Assembly: GCA_905181585.1 (NCBI GenBank)
Contig: CAJIYG010000002.1
Span: 372,001-436,000, forward strand
Direction: 5' to 3'
DNA from: an uncultured Flavobacteriales bacterium
GTDB taxonomy: Bacteria > Bacteroidota > Bacteroidia > Flavobacteriales > BACL11
Length of the DNA stretch: 64,000 nt
Below, piece after piece: positions 1-8,985 of the stretch. The position numbers were made by a program, and so were the translations under genes. The notes below the pieces were generated by a model that was given only the letters and a program-made list of their open reading frames with translations, ran no database searches and had not been told where the DNA came from. Each line of letters starts with the position of its first letter. Position 1 is the first letter of the stretch.

Positions 1-1
1 T

Positions 2-337
2 CCAAATTCAATTGAGTTAAGAGCAAACTACTCATATAGAATTTTAAATGCTAAATGGACTTTAAAAGAGAATCTTGATTTTTTAGCAAATATTAAAATT
101 AATGGAATAGATTCGGTAGGACTTATTAACAGGATAACAGAAATAATTTCGAAACAAATGCATGTAAACATTAAAGCAATTAATGTAGTTGGAGATGATG
201 GTATATTTGACGGAGAAATTACTTTAAAAGTTCATAATGAAAACTTTCTAAATCAGGTTACGTCAAAACTAAAAAAAATTGAAGGTATTGATGAAATTTC
301 TAGAACTTATAAACATAATAAAAATATTAAAATTTAA
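2..337 (+). CDS. RelA/SpoT-family (p)ppGpp synthetase/hydrolase, C-terminal end (partial)
   Basis: The gene runs in from the left edge, so only the last 111 residues are visible; the enzymatic HD and synthetase domains lie outside. The visible part begins with an ILNAKWT stretch typical of the region just before the last domain of long RSH proteins. It continues as an ACT-like fold (IDSVGLINRITEIIS, then alternating strands and helices, ending KIEGIDEISR). In this family the C-terminal domains sense the ribosome or amino-acid state and control alarmone synthesis versus hydrolysis. It is followed on the same strand by fur and purA. RelA versus SpoT cannot be decided from this fragment. Confidence 0.85.
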   Translation, partial: PNSIELRANYSYRILNAKWTLKENLDFLANIKINGIDSVGLINRITEIISKQMHVNIKAINVVGDDGIFDGEITLKVHNENFLNQVTSKLKKIEGIDEISRTYKHNKNIKI

Positions 338-385
338 TCTTTATAAACATTTCAAATTTATTAAATTTACATATAAATAATTACT

Positions 386-844
386 ATGTCAAATATTTTA
401 ATTGATGACAATGTTACTAAGATTTTTACAGATTTTCTGATTGAAAAAAAACACAGAAAAACTCCAGAAAGATTTGCAATATTGAACGAAATATACAACT
501 ATGATGGTCATTTTGATATTGAATCAATGTATATTAAAATGAAAAACAAAAATTATAGAGTTAGTAGAGCTACTCTGTATAATACTGTTGATTTACTTCT
601 TGATTGTCATTTAATAAGAAAACATCAATTTGGTAAATCTCAAGCCCAATATGAAAAATCCTATTCAAATAAACAACATGACCATTTAATATGTACTAGA
701 TGTGATAAAGTAATTGAATTTTGTGATCCTAGACTTCAAGGTATAATGAACTTCGTAGAAGAAAACATGAACTTTAAAATTTCTAGACATTCACTTAATT
801 TATATGGAAGATGTCTTGATGAAACTGACTGTTTAAAAAAATAA
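386..844 (+). CDS. fur: Fur-family metal-dependent transcriptional regulator
   Basis: A 152-residue cytoplasmic repressor of the Fur/PerR/Zur family. The N-terminal half is a winged helix (residues about 20-85) with a recognition helix around [13 protein letters not shown]. The C-terminal half starts with [17 protein letters not shown], containing the CxxC of the structural zinc site; a second Cys pair (GRCLDETDC) closes the protein. These features fit classical Fur, but the regulatory metal cannot be told from sequence. It sits 48 nt after the RSH gene and 4 nt before purA, so it is probably co-transcribed with purA. Length is normal. No convincing Fur box was found in front of it. Confidence 0.9.
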   Translation: MSNILIDDNVTKIFTDFLIEKKHRKTPERFAILNEIYNYDGHFDIESMYIKMKNKNYRVSRATLYNTVDLLLDCHLIRKHQFGKSQAQYEKSYSNKQHDHLICTRCDKVIEFCDPRLQGIMNFVEENMNFKISRHSLNLYGRCLDETDCLKK

Positions 845-848
845 ATAT

Positions 849-2111
849 ATGACTAAAGCAGATGTTCTCCTTGGGTTACAATGGGGAGATGAAGGAAAGG
901 GGAAAATTGTAGATGTTTTAACAAAAAACTATGATATAATAGCTAGATTTCAAGGTGGTCCTAACGCTGGCCACACCCTTGAGTTTGATGGAATCAAACA
1001 TGTTTTACATACAATACCTTCAGGTATTTTTCATAAAGGAATTATAAATTTAATTGGAAATGGCGTTGTAATTGACCCAGTAATTTTTGAAAAAGAAATA
1101 CTTGATATTGAAAAATTAAATCTTGAAATTTCTGAATTATTAATATCTAAAAAAGCACATTTAATTCTCCCAACGCACAAACTTTTAGATGCAGCTTCTG
1201 AAAAAGCTAAGGGTAAAAATAAGATTGGGTCTACACTAAAAGGAATTGGACCTACTTATATGGACAAAACTGGTAGAAATGGATTAAGAGTAGGAGATAT
1301 AAATTCTGTAAATTTTAATGAAAAATATGAAAAATTAAAAAACAAGCATATTGAATTATTAAAGTTTTATGATTTTGAATATAGTTTAGATGAATTAGAG
1401 AGAAATTGGTTTAAAAGTTTAGATACATTAAATAAGTTTAAACATATCGAAAGTGAACATTACATTCATCAAGAATTAAGAAAAGGAAAAAAAATCCTTG
1501 CAGAAGGAGCTCAAGGTACTCTTCTTGATATTGATTTTGGTTCTTACCCATTTGTTACCTCTTCAAATACTATAACAGCTGGTGCTTGTACTGGCCTTGG
1601 AATTGCTCCTAATCAAATTAATGATGTATTTGGAATATTTAAGGCATATTGCACAAGAGTAGGAAGTGGCCCTTTCCCAACAGAATTAAATGATAGCATA
1701 GGGGAGCATTTAGGAAAAGTGGGTAATGAATTTGGGGCAACAACAGGAAGAGCCAGAAGATGTGGATGGATTGATCTACCAGCACTTAAATATGCAATAA
1801 ATATTAATGGCGTAACCCAACTAATGATGATGAAAGCTGATGTTTTATCTGGAATTGATAAAATTAGTGTTTGTACACACTACGAACTTAATGGAAAAAG
1901 AATAGACTTCCTTCCATTTGAAGATAATGAAAATTTAGTTCCTATTTATAAAGAAATTAATGGATGGGAAATGAATCTTATGGATCTCAAAAAAATTGAA
2001 GACGCTCCTAAAGAAGTTCATGATTATATATCTTACCTTGAAGATGAATTAAAAGTTCCTATTAAAATTTTATCTGTTGGACCTGATAGAAAACAAACGT
2101 TTTTTAGATAA
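849..2111 (+). CDS. purA: Adenylosuccinate synthetase
   Basis: A 420-residue cytoplasmic enzyme joining IMP and aspartate with GTP to make adenylosuccinate, the committed step to AMP. Family hallmarks are present in order: GLQWGDEGKGKIVD at the N-terminus (GTP loop with catalytic Asp), QGGPNAGHT with the catalytic His, GIGPTYMDK, the active-site loop TTGRARRCGWID, and MKADVLSG. Length is normal. It starts 4 nt after fur and is followed after 2 nt by the OstA-like gene, so the three are probably one transcript. (p)ppGpp is a known direct inhibitor of PurA in other bacteria, which makes its position beside an RSH gene notable. Confidence 0.97.
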   Translation: MTKADVLLGLQWGDEGKGKIVDVLTKNYDIIARFQGGPNAGHTLEFDGIKHVLHTIPSGIFHKGIINLIGNGVVIDPVIFEKEILDIEKLNLEISELLISKKAHLILPTHKLLDAASEKAKGKNKIGSTLKGIGPTYMDKTGRNGLRVGDINSVNFNEKYEKLKNKHIELLKFYDFEYSLDELERNWFKSLDTLNKFKHIESEHYIHQELRKGKKILAEGAQGTLLDIDFGSYPFVTSSNTITAGACTGLGIAPNQINDVFGIFKAYCTRVGSGPFPTELNDSIGEHLGKVGNEFGATTGRARRCGWIDLPALKYAININGVTQLMMMKADVLSGIDKISVCTHYELNGKRIDFLPFEDNENLVPIYKEINGWEMNLMDLKKIEDAPKEVHDYISYLEDELKVPIKILSVGPDRKQTFFR

Positions 2112-2113
2112 AA

Positions 2114-3601
2114 TTGAGAATATTATCAATAATATTTTTAATAGCTATTTGCCTTAGCACAAAGGCTCAGGAAGTACAACAAATAAAAATCATAAATACA
2201 GATAATACATTTATAAATGGGAAAATCCACCCAGATTATTGGAGATTAATTGGAAATGTAATCTTTGAACATAATAAGACCACAATGAAATGCGATTCAG
2301 CATATCATTATTCTAAAACTAATAAAATTATAGCATTTGACAATATAAGGATTAATAAAGGAGACTCAATAATTCTTACTGGAAAAAGGCTTAATTATGA
2401 TGCTAATATTAGCTATGCTACAATTAGTGGAAATGTTAATTTTAAAACTAAATCTAATACTTTAAAAACGAAAGAAATAAATTTTAATATTGAAGAGGAT
2501 TTAGTTTATTTTAAAAATTATGGTGAAATTATTGATAATGAAAAAAAGATAATTTCAAAAAAAGGATATTATCAAATAAAAAAACAAATTTATACATTTG
2601 AAGAATCAGTAATTGTAGAAGCTAAAGACTATACAATAAATACTGAGAATATGAAATATAATTCTTTAAACGAAGAAAATATTTTAAATGGTCCTTCAAA
2701 AATTTTAATTGATAACAAAATTATTTATTGCGAAAAGGGAATCTTTAATTCAAAAAAAAAAATAGCTTTTCTTTCCAAGAAAACAAAAATTGAAGACAAG
2801 AAAAGATTAATTTTTGCAGATAGTATTTTTTACGATAAAAAAAATAAATATGCTCAAGCTTTCTATAATGTAAAGATCATTGACACAATAAATAATTTTA
2901 ATGTTTTTGGTGAGAATGCAGAAATGTATGAAAAAGAAAACAAAATAGTTATTTCGGAACAACCTATTTTATGTTTGATTTTTGATAAAGACTCACTCTT
3001 TTCTAGAGGAGATAAATTAATAAATATTAATAATGAAAAAGAGAGAGTAATTCAGCTATTTCATAATGTTAAATTTTTTAAAAGTGATTTGTCAGGGATT
3101 TGCGATTCTATAGTTTATTCGTCAAAAGATTCATTAATTTCAATGTTTCATCAACCATTTATTTGGATGGATGATTATCAAATTAGTTCCGACTCTATTA
3201 AACTTTTATTTTACAATAAAAAAATAGATAAAATTTATTTGAAATCTAACCCTATGATTGTTTCAAAGATTGACTCATTAGATTATAATCAAATTAAAGG
3301 TAAAAAAATGATTGGATATCTAGAAAAAAATAAGCTTAAAAAAATAAATGTTTTATCAAATGGTGAAAGCATTTATCATCTAAGGGAAGATGAAAAAAAA
3401 ATTGGGTTAAATTATATTCAATCAACTAACCTAACTCTATATTTTAAAAACAGTAAAATGAATAATGTAACATACAAAGAAATACCAAATTCAATTACAA
3501 CACCATATAAAGATATCTCTGATAAGCAAAGATTTTTAAATGACTTTTTTTGGAACAATAAGAATAGGCCAAAAAATTTATTAGAAATTATTGGATCCTA
3601 A
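2114..3601 (+). CDS. OstA/LptA-like periplasmic LPS-transport protein
   Basis: A 495-residue secreted protein with an N-terminal signal peptide (about residues 1-18, ending TKAQ) followed by repeated short beta-strands of the OstA/LptA jellyroll type, for example FDNIRINKGDSIILTGKRL and YATISGNVNFKTKS. In Bacteroidota such 'OstA-like' proteins are thought to work in LPS transport between the two membranes; the exact role here is inferred. The start is TTG, 2 nt after the purA stop. The next in-frame ATG lies past the signal peptide, so TTG is the likely true start. Its 3' end overlaps the convergent OmpA-family gene by 14 nt. Confidence 0.75.
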   Translation: MRILSIIFLIAICLSTKAQEVQQIKIINTDNTFINGKIHPDYWRLIGNVIFEHNKTTMKCDSAYHYSKTNKIIAFDNIRINKGDSIILTGKRLNYDANISYATISGNVNFKTKSNTLKTKEINFNIEEDLVYFKNYGEIIDNEKKIISKKGYYQIKKQIYTFEESVIVEAKDYTINTENMKYNSLNEENILNGPSKILIDNKIIYCEKGIFNSKKKIAFLSKKTKIEDKKRLIFADSIFYDKKNKYAQAFYNVKIIDTINNFNVFGENAEMYEKENKIVISEQPILCLIFDKDSLFSRGDKLININNEKERVIQLFHNVKFFKSDLSGICDSIVYSSKDSLISMFHQPFIWMDDYQISSDSIKLLFYNKKIDKIYLKSNPMIVSKIDSLDYNQIKGKKMIGYLEKNKLKKINVLSNGESIYHLREDEKKIGLNYIQSTNLTLYFKNSKMNNVTYKEIPNSITTPYKDISDKQRFLNDFFWNNKNRPKNLLEIIGS

Positions 3602-5213
3602 AGGAAGTTCTTCTGTTCTTAGTCCTCCCCTCTTTGTTATCATTACTATATAAAGGCTTAGACTCTCCAAAGCCAATATAAGAAAGCTGAGATTCTTTAA
3701 CATTCTGAAAAATTAAATAATCATATACTGATTTTGATCTTAACTCAGATAATATCTGATTTTCATAAGTAGATCCAATATTATTAGTATGACCTTCAAT
3801 TGAAATTATTATATTATTATTTATTAAATATTTTGCAAGAATATCGAGAGAATTAAATGAAATTGTATCTAGAGAAAAAGAATTATTTAAGAAATAAATA
3901 TTGTCCAAAATAATCTCATCTCCATTTTGAGAAGAAATAATTTTAACTACTAATTCATTTAATTTATTTGCTTTAATTAAATCGTCTAATTCAAAAGTAA
4001 AAATATCTTCAAAACCAAATCCATCAAAGTCAGAAGCAAAGTATGCAGTTTTTCCATTATGGGAAACAACAAGAGAATTTTGGTCTAAATAATTATTAAT
4101 TGGATAGCCTAAATTCAAAGGTTCATTCCAATTACTTAAAACATCACTTCTTCTTGATAAAAAAACATCAAAATTTCCCATGCCTACATGTCCCTTAGAC
4201 GCAAAATATAATGTTTTATTATCTGAATGTAAAAATGGTGACATTTCATCCTTACTTGTATTAATTGTAGGCCCTGCGTTAACAGGTTTGCCAAAATAAT
4301 TATCATGTACTTGTGAAATCCAAATATCAGTACCTCCATATCCCCCTGGTCTGTTACTTATGAAGTATAAATATCTCCCATCAGATGAAAAACATCCTTG
4401 AGCATCCCAATATTTAGAATTAATTAATGGACCACAACTTTTAATTTCATTAAAATCAGATTTGTTTGAACTAAAATATAAATCACAAGAGCCAAAACCA
4501 TCTTCCTTATTACAAACAGTGAAAACTAAGATTGAGTTATCACTAGATAATGATAATGCTCCTTCGTTTAAATTAGAATTTAAATTAGTAAAAGGTTTAG
4601 CTAAAGACCAAACTGAATCGTTTCTTTCTGAATAAAAAAGATCTTCTTGAGAAAAATTATTATCATTTATGAGTCTACGGGTAAATAAAATTTTTGAATC
4701 ATCAGATGTAATAGCGGGACCATTTTCTGAAAAAGAAGAATTTATATTGCTTCCTAAATTAATAGGATTATAATTTTTAGGATTTTTTATAGAAGAAATG
4801 GAAAATTCAGAACACTCTTTTAAAAACTTAACTTTTCTTTTACAAAAGACATCATCTAAAAAACAAGAAATATTAAAATAATCTAAAGCTTTTTCATATA
4901 AACCATTTTCATAAAACATATTACCGATTTGAAAAATACCATCAACATCATCCTTTGATGATAAGTTGAAAACATTAAGCAATGACTTTTCAGCATTTTC
5001 AAACTCAAATTTATCTTTATAAATATTAGCTAATAACAAATGAGGTTTATCCCAATTTGGATTTTTTACTGAAATTTTGATAAGTAAGTCTTTAGCCTTG
5101 TCTAATTGATTATTTTGATAATAATTTAAAGATTTATCATATTTTTTATAGTCCTTATTTTGCGAAAATAAGTTTACACTTAGTAATAAAAATAAAATAA
5201 GTACAATTCTCAT
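3588..5213 (-). CDS. TPR - PD40 beta-propeller - OmpA-like outer-membrane-associated protein
   Basis: 541 residues. A signal peptide (residues 1-17, ending LFSQ) is followed by TPR-like helices (about 20-130). Next comes a WD40-like PD40 propeller (about 160-410) with repeats such as SSDGRYLYFISNRPGGYGG and HSDNKTLYFASKGHVG. A peptidoglycan-binding OmpA C-terminal domain (about 430-541) follows, with SIEGHTNNIGS and RTKNRRTSFRI. The order resembles PorE of the type IX secretion system, which anchors the machinery to peptidoglycan. There is no lipobox, and many Bacteroidota paralogues share this layout, so PorE identity is only a hypothesis. It lies 4 nt downstream of queE on the same strand. 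Confidence 0.85.
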   Translation of the reverse strand: MRIVLILFLLLSVNLFSQNKDYKKYDKSLNYYQNNQLDKAKDLLIKISVKNPNWDKPHLLLANIYKDKFEFENAEKSLLNVFNLSSKDDVDGIFQIGNMFYENGLYEKALDYFNISCFLDDVFCKRKVKFLKECSEFSISSIKNPKNYNPINLGSNINSSFSENGPAITSDDSKILFTRRLINDNNFSQEDLFYSERNDSVWSLAKPFTNLNSNLNEGALSLSSDNSILVFTVCNKEDGFGSCDLYFSSNKSDFNEIKSCGPLINSKYWDAQGCFSSDGRYLYFISNRPGGYGGTDIWISQVHDNYFGKPVNAGPTINTSKDEMSPFLHSDNKTLYFASKGHVGMGNFDVFLSRRSDVLSNWNEPLNLGYPINNYLDQNSLVVSHNGKTAYFASDFDGFGFEDIFTFELDDLIKANKLNELVVKIISSQNGDEIILDNIYFLNNSFSLDTISFNSLDILAKYLINNNIIISIEGHTNNIGSTYENQILSELRSKSVYDYLIFQNVKESQLSYIGFGESKPLYSNDNKEGRTKNRRTSFRIQ

Positions 5214-5217
5214 TCTT

Positions 5218-5850
5218 TTATGGAATATTCATAAACTTATGAGTTTGTAATGAAATTATCCACTCAGGGTTTAGCTGAACAAAATCTATAATCTTAGGCA
5301 ACATATTATCCTTTTTTGACCATTCTGGCTGCAGATAAAACTTACATTCAGAATTAATACCCTTTCTTTGATCAACAGCCCAATTAAAGTCAGTCTTATT
5401 TGCAATTATAACTTTTAATTCATTAGTTAGTTGCTTAACTTCTTTAATAGGTGGATTAAGTCTTTTTGGAGATAAACAAATCCAATCAAAACTTCCACTC
5501 ATTTTATATGCACCAGAAGTTTCAAGATGTATTTGAACTCCAATATTTCTTAACTCTCTACATAAGACATCCAGGTTCCACATAAGAGGCTCTCCACCTG
5601 TAATTACTACTATTTTAGCTGGAAAATTTAATAAGTCAGCAATTATTTTTTCTACGCTCATTAGTGGATGTAAATTAGGATCCCAACTTTCTTTAACATC
5701 ACACCAATGACAGCCAACATCACAGCCACCAATTCTTAAAAAATAAGAAGGCTGACCAGCAAAATAACCTTCACCTTGTACAGTAAAAAAAGCTTCCATT
5801 ACTGGAAGTTCATTTCCAGAAACTAAGTTGACATTATCATTAATTAGCAT
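5218..5850 (-). CDS. queE: 7-carboxy-7-deazaguanine synthase (queuosine pathway radical SAM enzyme)
   Basis: 210 residues. QueE rearranges 6-carboxytetrahydropterin into 7-carboxy-7-deazaguanine on the way to queuosine or preQ1 in tRNA. Visible hallmarks are VQGEG (residues 24-28), the radical SAM cluster motif C43-x3-C47-x2-C50 in GGCDVGCHWCD, the GGEPL motif near residue 85, and the typical C-terminal QTHKF. The CxxxCxxC spacing is that of standard radical SAM enzymes. A -7 box ends only five bases before the ATG, suggesting a leaderless mRNA. The OmpA-family gene follows 4 nt downstream. No other que genes are in the window. Confidence 0.93.
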   Translation of the reverse strand: MLINDNVNLVSGNELPVMEAFFTVQGEGYFAGQPSYFLRIGGCDVGCHWCDVKESWDPNLHPLMSVEKIIADLLNFPAKIVVITGGEPLMWNLDVLCRELRNIGVQIHLETSGAYKMSGSFDWICLSPKRLNPPIKEVKQLTNELKVIIANKTDFNWAVDQRKGINSECKFYLQPEWSKKDNMLPKIIDFVQLNPEWIISLQTHKFMNIP

Positions 5851-5855
5851 ATATA

Positions 5856-5863
5856 CAAAAGTA
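5856..5863 (-). promoter_or_regulatory. Putative -7 box of queE (leaderless)
   Basis: On the minus strand the sequence reads TACTTTTG, matching the Bacteroidota -7 consensus TAnnTTTG, then TATAT and the queE ATG. The expected transcription start would fall at or next to the start codon. No clear -33 element was seen. Confidence 0.5.
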
Positions 5864-5897
5864 TGTTTTTTCTATTGATATAGAATAAATAGAATAC

Positions 5898-5905
5898 TAT
5901 CTTTG
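5898..5905 (+). promoter_or_regulatory. Putative promoter of ftcD
   Basis: TATCTTTG matches TAnnTTTG and a TTG (5875-5877) lies 20 nt upstream, a normal -33/-7 spacing for this phylum. The ftcD ATG is 20 nt downstream. Confidence 0.6.
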
Positions 5906-5925
5906 TTTTTTAAATTTAATATAAC

Positions 5926-7623
5926 ATGAAACAATTAATTGAATGTGTACCAAATATTTCTGAAGGAAGAGATCAGATAAAAATAAAAGAAATATCAGAA
6001 ATAGTTAAAGAAGTTGATGGAATAAAATTATTAAATGTTGACCCTGGCTATGCAACTAATAGAACAGTAATTACATTTGTTGGCGAGCCAGAAAATGTAA
6101 TTGAAGCTGCATTTCTATTAATTAAAAAAGCACAAGAAATTATTGATATGAGTAAGCATAGCGGAGAGCATCCTAGAATGGGCGCAACTGATGTTTGCCC
6201 ATTAGTTCCAATTGCAAATATTTCTATGGATGAAGTAAGTAAATATGCACATAAGTTAAGTAAAAGAATAGGTGAAGAATTAAAAATCCCTGTTTATTGT
6301 TATGAAAATGCTGCTAAATCAAAATCGAGAATAAATCTCGCAAATTGTAGATCTGGGGAATATGAAGGATTAAAAAATAAATTAGCTGATAAAGAATGGA
6401 AACCTGATTATGGTCCCAATATTTTTAATGATAGTATCATTAAATCTGGTGCCACTGCAATATCTGCTAGAGATTTTCTTGTAGCTTATAATGTTAATTT
6501 AAATACAACTTCAACAAGAAAAGCAAATGCTATTGCATTTGACATAAGAGAAGCTGGAAGAATTAAAAGAGAAGGAAATAAAATAAATGGAAAAATAATA
6601 AAAGATGAAAATGGTACTCCTTTAAGAACTCCCGGCCTTTTTAAACATGTAAAAGGAATAGGCTGGTATATAGAAGAATATGGAATTGCTCAAATTTCAT
6701 ATAATCTCACAGATATTAAAGTCTCTACATTACATGAAGTCTTTGATAAAACTTGTCAAAAATCAATTGAAAGAGGGATCAGAGTAACAGGTTCTGAACT
6801 AATTGGTTTAGTTCCTAAAAAAGTATTAATAGAAGCAGGAAAATATTTCCTGAGAAAACAAAAAAGATCTTTAGGAATTTCTGAAAAAGAAATTATTAAA
6901 ATAGCCATTAAAAGTTTAGGTTTAGATGAACTCTCTAATTTTAACCCAAAAGAAAGAATTATTGAGTATATGCTAGAAGATAAAAATAAAAAATCATTAA
7001 TAAATTTAAATCTTAAGGAATTTACCGATGAAACAGCTAGTGAAAGCCCAGCTCCTGGTGGGGGTTCAATTGCCGCATACTGTGGTGCTATGGGAGCTTC
7101 TCTTTCAACAATGGTTGCCAATCTATCTGCAAATAAAAGAGGATGGGATGATCAATGGCAAACATTTTCTAATTGGGCTGAAAAAGGAATAATCTATCAA
7201 AATCAATTGCTTGATTTAGTAGATGAAGACACCAAAGCATTTAATGAAATTATGAATGCCTTTAGATTACCTAATGATACAGAAGTAGAGAAAAAAATAA
7301 GATTAAAAAATATTCATGCAGCTACAAAACATGCAATAAAAACTCCTTTTAAAGTTATGGAAGTTGCACTGGATTCTATGCAAGTAATGAAAGAAATGGC
7401 ATTAAATGGAAATCCTAATTCAATAACAGATGCTGCTGTGGGAGCATTATGTGCTAGAACAGCAATAAGAGGAGCATATTTAAACGTTCAAATTAATTGT
7501 AAAGATTATGATGATAATATATTTATAGATAAAATATTAAAAGATTGCCAAGTAATACTTAAGCAAGCAAAATTTAATGAAAATGAAATATTAGATATTG
7601 CAAATACTAAAATTTCTAAATAG
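5926..7623 (+). CDS. ftcD: Bifunctional glutamate formimidoyltransferase / formimidoyl-THF cyclodeaminase
   Basis: 565 residues, a full fusion. Residues about 1-300 are the formiminotransferase part (CVPNISEGRD at the start, the HSGEHPRMGATDVCPLVPI folate/substrate site, and ISYNLTDIKVSTLHEVFD). Residues about 360-555 are the cyclodeaminase part (ESPAPGGGSIAAYCGAMGA). Together they move the formimino group of formiminoglutamate, the last histidine-degradation intermediate, to tetrahydrofolate and release ammonia. It has its own promoter and stands alone: no hutH, hutU or hutI is nearby. Its end overlaps the convergent lpxB by 8 nt. Confidence 0.95.
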   Translation: MKQLIECVPNISEGRDQIKIKEISEIVKEVDGIKLLNVDPGYATNRTVITFVGEPENVIEAAFLLIKKAQEIIDMSKHSGEHPRMGATDVCPLVPIANISMDEVSKYAHKLSKRIGEELKIPVYCYENAAKSKSRINLANCRSGEYEGLKNKLADKEWKPDYGPNIFNDSIIKSGATAISARDFLVAYNVNLNTTSTRKANAIAFDIREAGRIKREGNKINGKIIKDENGTPLRTPGLFKHVKGIGWYIEEYGIAQISYNLTDIKVSTLHEVFDKTCQKSIERGIRVTGSELIGLVPKKVLIEAGKYFLRKQKRSLGISEKEIIKIAIKSLGLDELSNFNPKERIIEYMLEDKNKKSLINLNLKEFTDETASESPAPGGGSIAAYCGAMGASLSTMVANLSANKRGWDDQWQTFSNWAEKGIIYQNQLLDLVDEDTKAFNEIMNAFRLPNDTEVEKKIRLKNIHAATKHAIKTPFKVMEVALDSMQVMKEMALNGNPNSITDAAVGALCARTAIRGAYLNVQINCKDYDDNIFIDKILKDCQVILKQAKFNENEILDIANTKISK

Positions 7624-8707
7624 TTTTTAATATAAAATTAGCTATGTCTTTTGATGGACTCCCCTCATTTAATGCTAACATTTTTTGAGTATTAGAATAA
7701 TCTACCTTTAACTTGGAAGCATTTTTCTTGTTCAAAATATCATTTAAGCTATTAAGTAAATTTTCTTTAGTTAATTTAAATTGAATTAGTTCAGAAACGA
7801 TGCTTTTGTCATTTAAAATATTCACTAGAGATATATATTTAATTCTAATAAAATATTTAGCAATAAAATATGAAAAAAATGATGTTTTGTAGCACACAAC
7901 CTGAGGAACATTTAACAATGCAGCTTCTAAGCTAGCAGTTCCAGATGTTATTAATGCAGCTTTAGATGATCTTAAAATCCTATAAGAATCTTCAAAAACA
8001 ATATCAACTTCATTATTATTGATAATTTTTTTGTAAAAATCTAAATTAAATGAAGAAACTCCAGCAACAATAAATTTATGATTAGGATAATCATCAATTA
8101 TTGAAAGCATTAAAGGCAATATCTTTATAATTTCCTGGAATCTACTTCCTGGAAAAATAGATATTATTGATTTAGAAGAATTAATAATTGATTTTGATTT
8201 TTGAATATTTAGTTCATCAATTAAAGGATTACCAAAATATTCAACTTCATAGTTATTTTTTTTATAATACTCTTTCTCAAAAGGAAAGATAACTATCATT
8301 TTAGTGATATATTTTTTGATTGCTTTAATTCTAGAAGATTTCCAGGCCCATAATTTTGGTGATATATAATAATAAACTTTATAATTTTTTTTTGAAGCAA
8401 ATTCTGCAATCCTTAAATTAAAACCAGCATAATCAACAAGAAGAATTAAATCTGGATTAAAATCAATTATATTTCTTTTACATAAATCTAAATTTTCTTT
8501 AATAGAAAAAATATTCTTTAAAACCTCTAAAAAACCCATAAAAGACAATGAATTAATATGCTTTATTACATCCACTCCTTCATTTATTAATCTATCTCCT
8601 CCCCAGGCTTTAATTTTTAAATTTTTATTCAAACATTTAATCTCTTTTACAAGATTAGCAGCATGCATATCTCCAGATTTCTCTCCTGTAATAATAAATA
8701 TTTTCAA
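7616..8707 (-). CDS. lpxB: Lipid-A-disaccharide synthase
   Basis: 363 residues. LpxB (GT19) condenses lipid X with UDP-2,3-diacylglucosamine at the inner face of the inner membrane. Recognisable stretches are the N-terminal ITGEKSGDMHAANLV, LLVDYAGFNLRIAE, KLWAWKSSRIKAIKKYI, the FPGSR motif and the nucleotide-binding SGTASLEAALLNVPQVVCY. Length is normal. Its ATG overlaps the stop of the small membrane gene upstream by 4 nt, and that gene overlaps surE, giving a surE - membrane protein - lpxB operon. The C-terminus overlaps convergent ftcD. Confidence 0.95.
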   Translation of the reverse strand: MKIFIITGEKSGDMHAANLVKEIKCLNKNLKIKAWGGDRLINEGVDVIKHINSLSFMGFLEVLKNIFSIKENLDLCKRNIIDFNPDLILLVDYAGFNLRIAEFASKKNYKVYYYISPKLWAWKSSRIKAIKKYITKMIVIFPFEKEYYKKNNYEVEYFGNPLIDELNIQKSKSIINSSKSIISIFPGSRFQEIIKILPLMLSIIDDYPNHKFIVAGVSSFNLDFYKKIINNNEVDIVFEDSYRILRSSKAALITSGTASLEAALLNVPQVVCYKTSFFSYFIAKYFIRIKYISLVNILNDKSIVSELIQFKLTKENLLNSLNDILNKKNASKLKVDYSNTQKMLALNEGSPSKDIANFILKTI

Positions 8708-8985
8708 TTATATATTTTTAAAAGCATAATTACTATGCCGTAAATAATAGTAGCTGCTAAAATACCTTTAGCTGCTTTTTCTCTGCTTGTATAAATCTTC
8801 ATAAAAAAGATTAAAAGATTAACTAAAACACTCAAACTAATAACATGACTAAGTTTATTATTTCTAATAATGATATTAATAGTTTCAAACAAATCTAATT
8901 CAAGATAAAATAAAACATAGATTGAAAATCCTATAAAAGGAGCTATTATACCAACTAATAATCCTATAAAAAATTGTTTATTCAT
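8704..8985 (-). CDS. Small membrane protein of unknown function
   Basis: 93 residues with three probable membrane segments (about 4-28, 47-64 and 72-90) and a short positively charged loop (TSREKAAKG) between the second and third. I do not recognise a named family. It overlaps surE by 8 nt and lpxB by 4 nt, so translation of the three is probably coupled. The position suggests an envelope role, but that is only inferred from its neighbours. Confidence 0.75.
   Translation of the reverse strand: MNKQFFIGLLVGIIAPFIGFSIYVLFYLELDLFETINIIIRNNKLSHVISLSVLVNLLIFFMKIYTSREKAAKGILAATIIYGIVIMLLKIYN

Noticed and set aside
6756-7121. Open frame on the minus strand inside ftcD
   Set aside because: Antisense to a complete conserved gene, no family features and no promoter.
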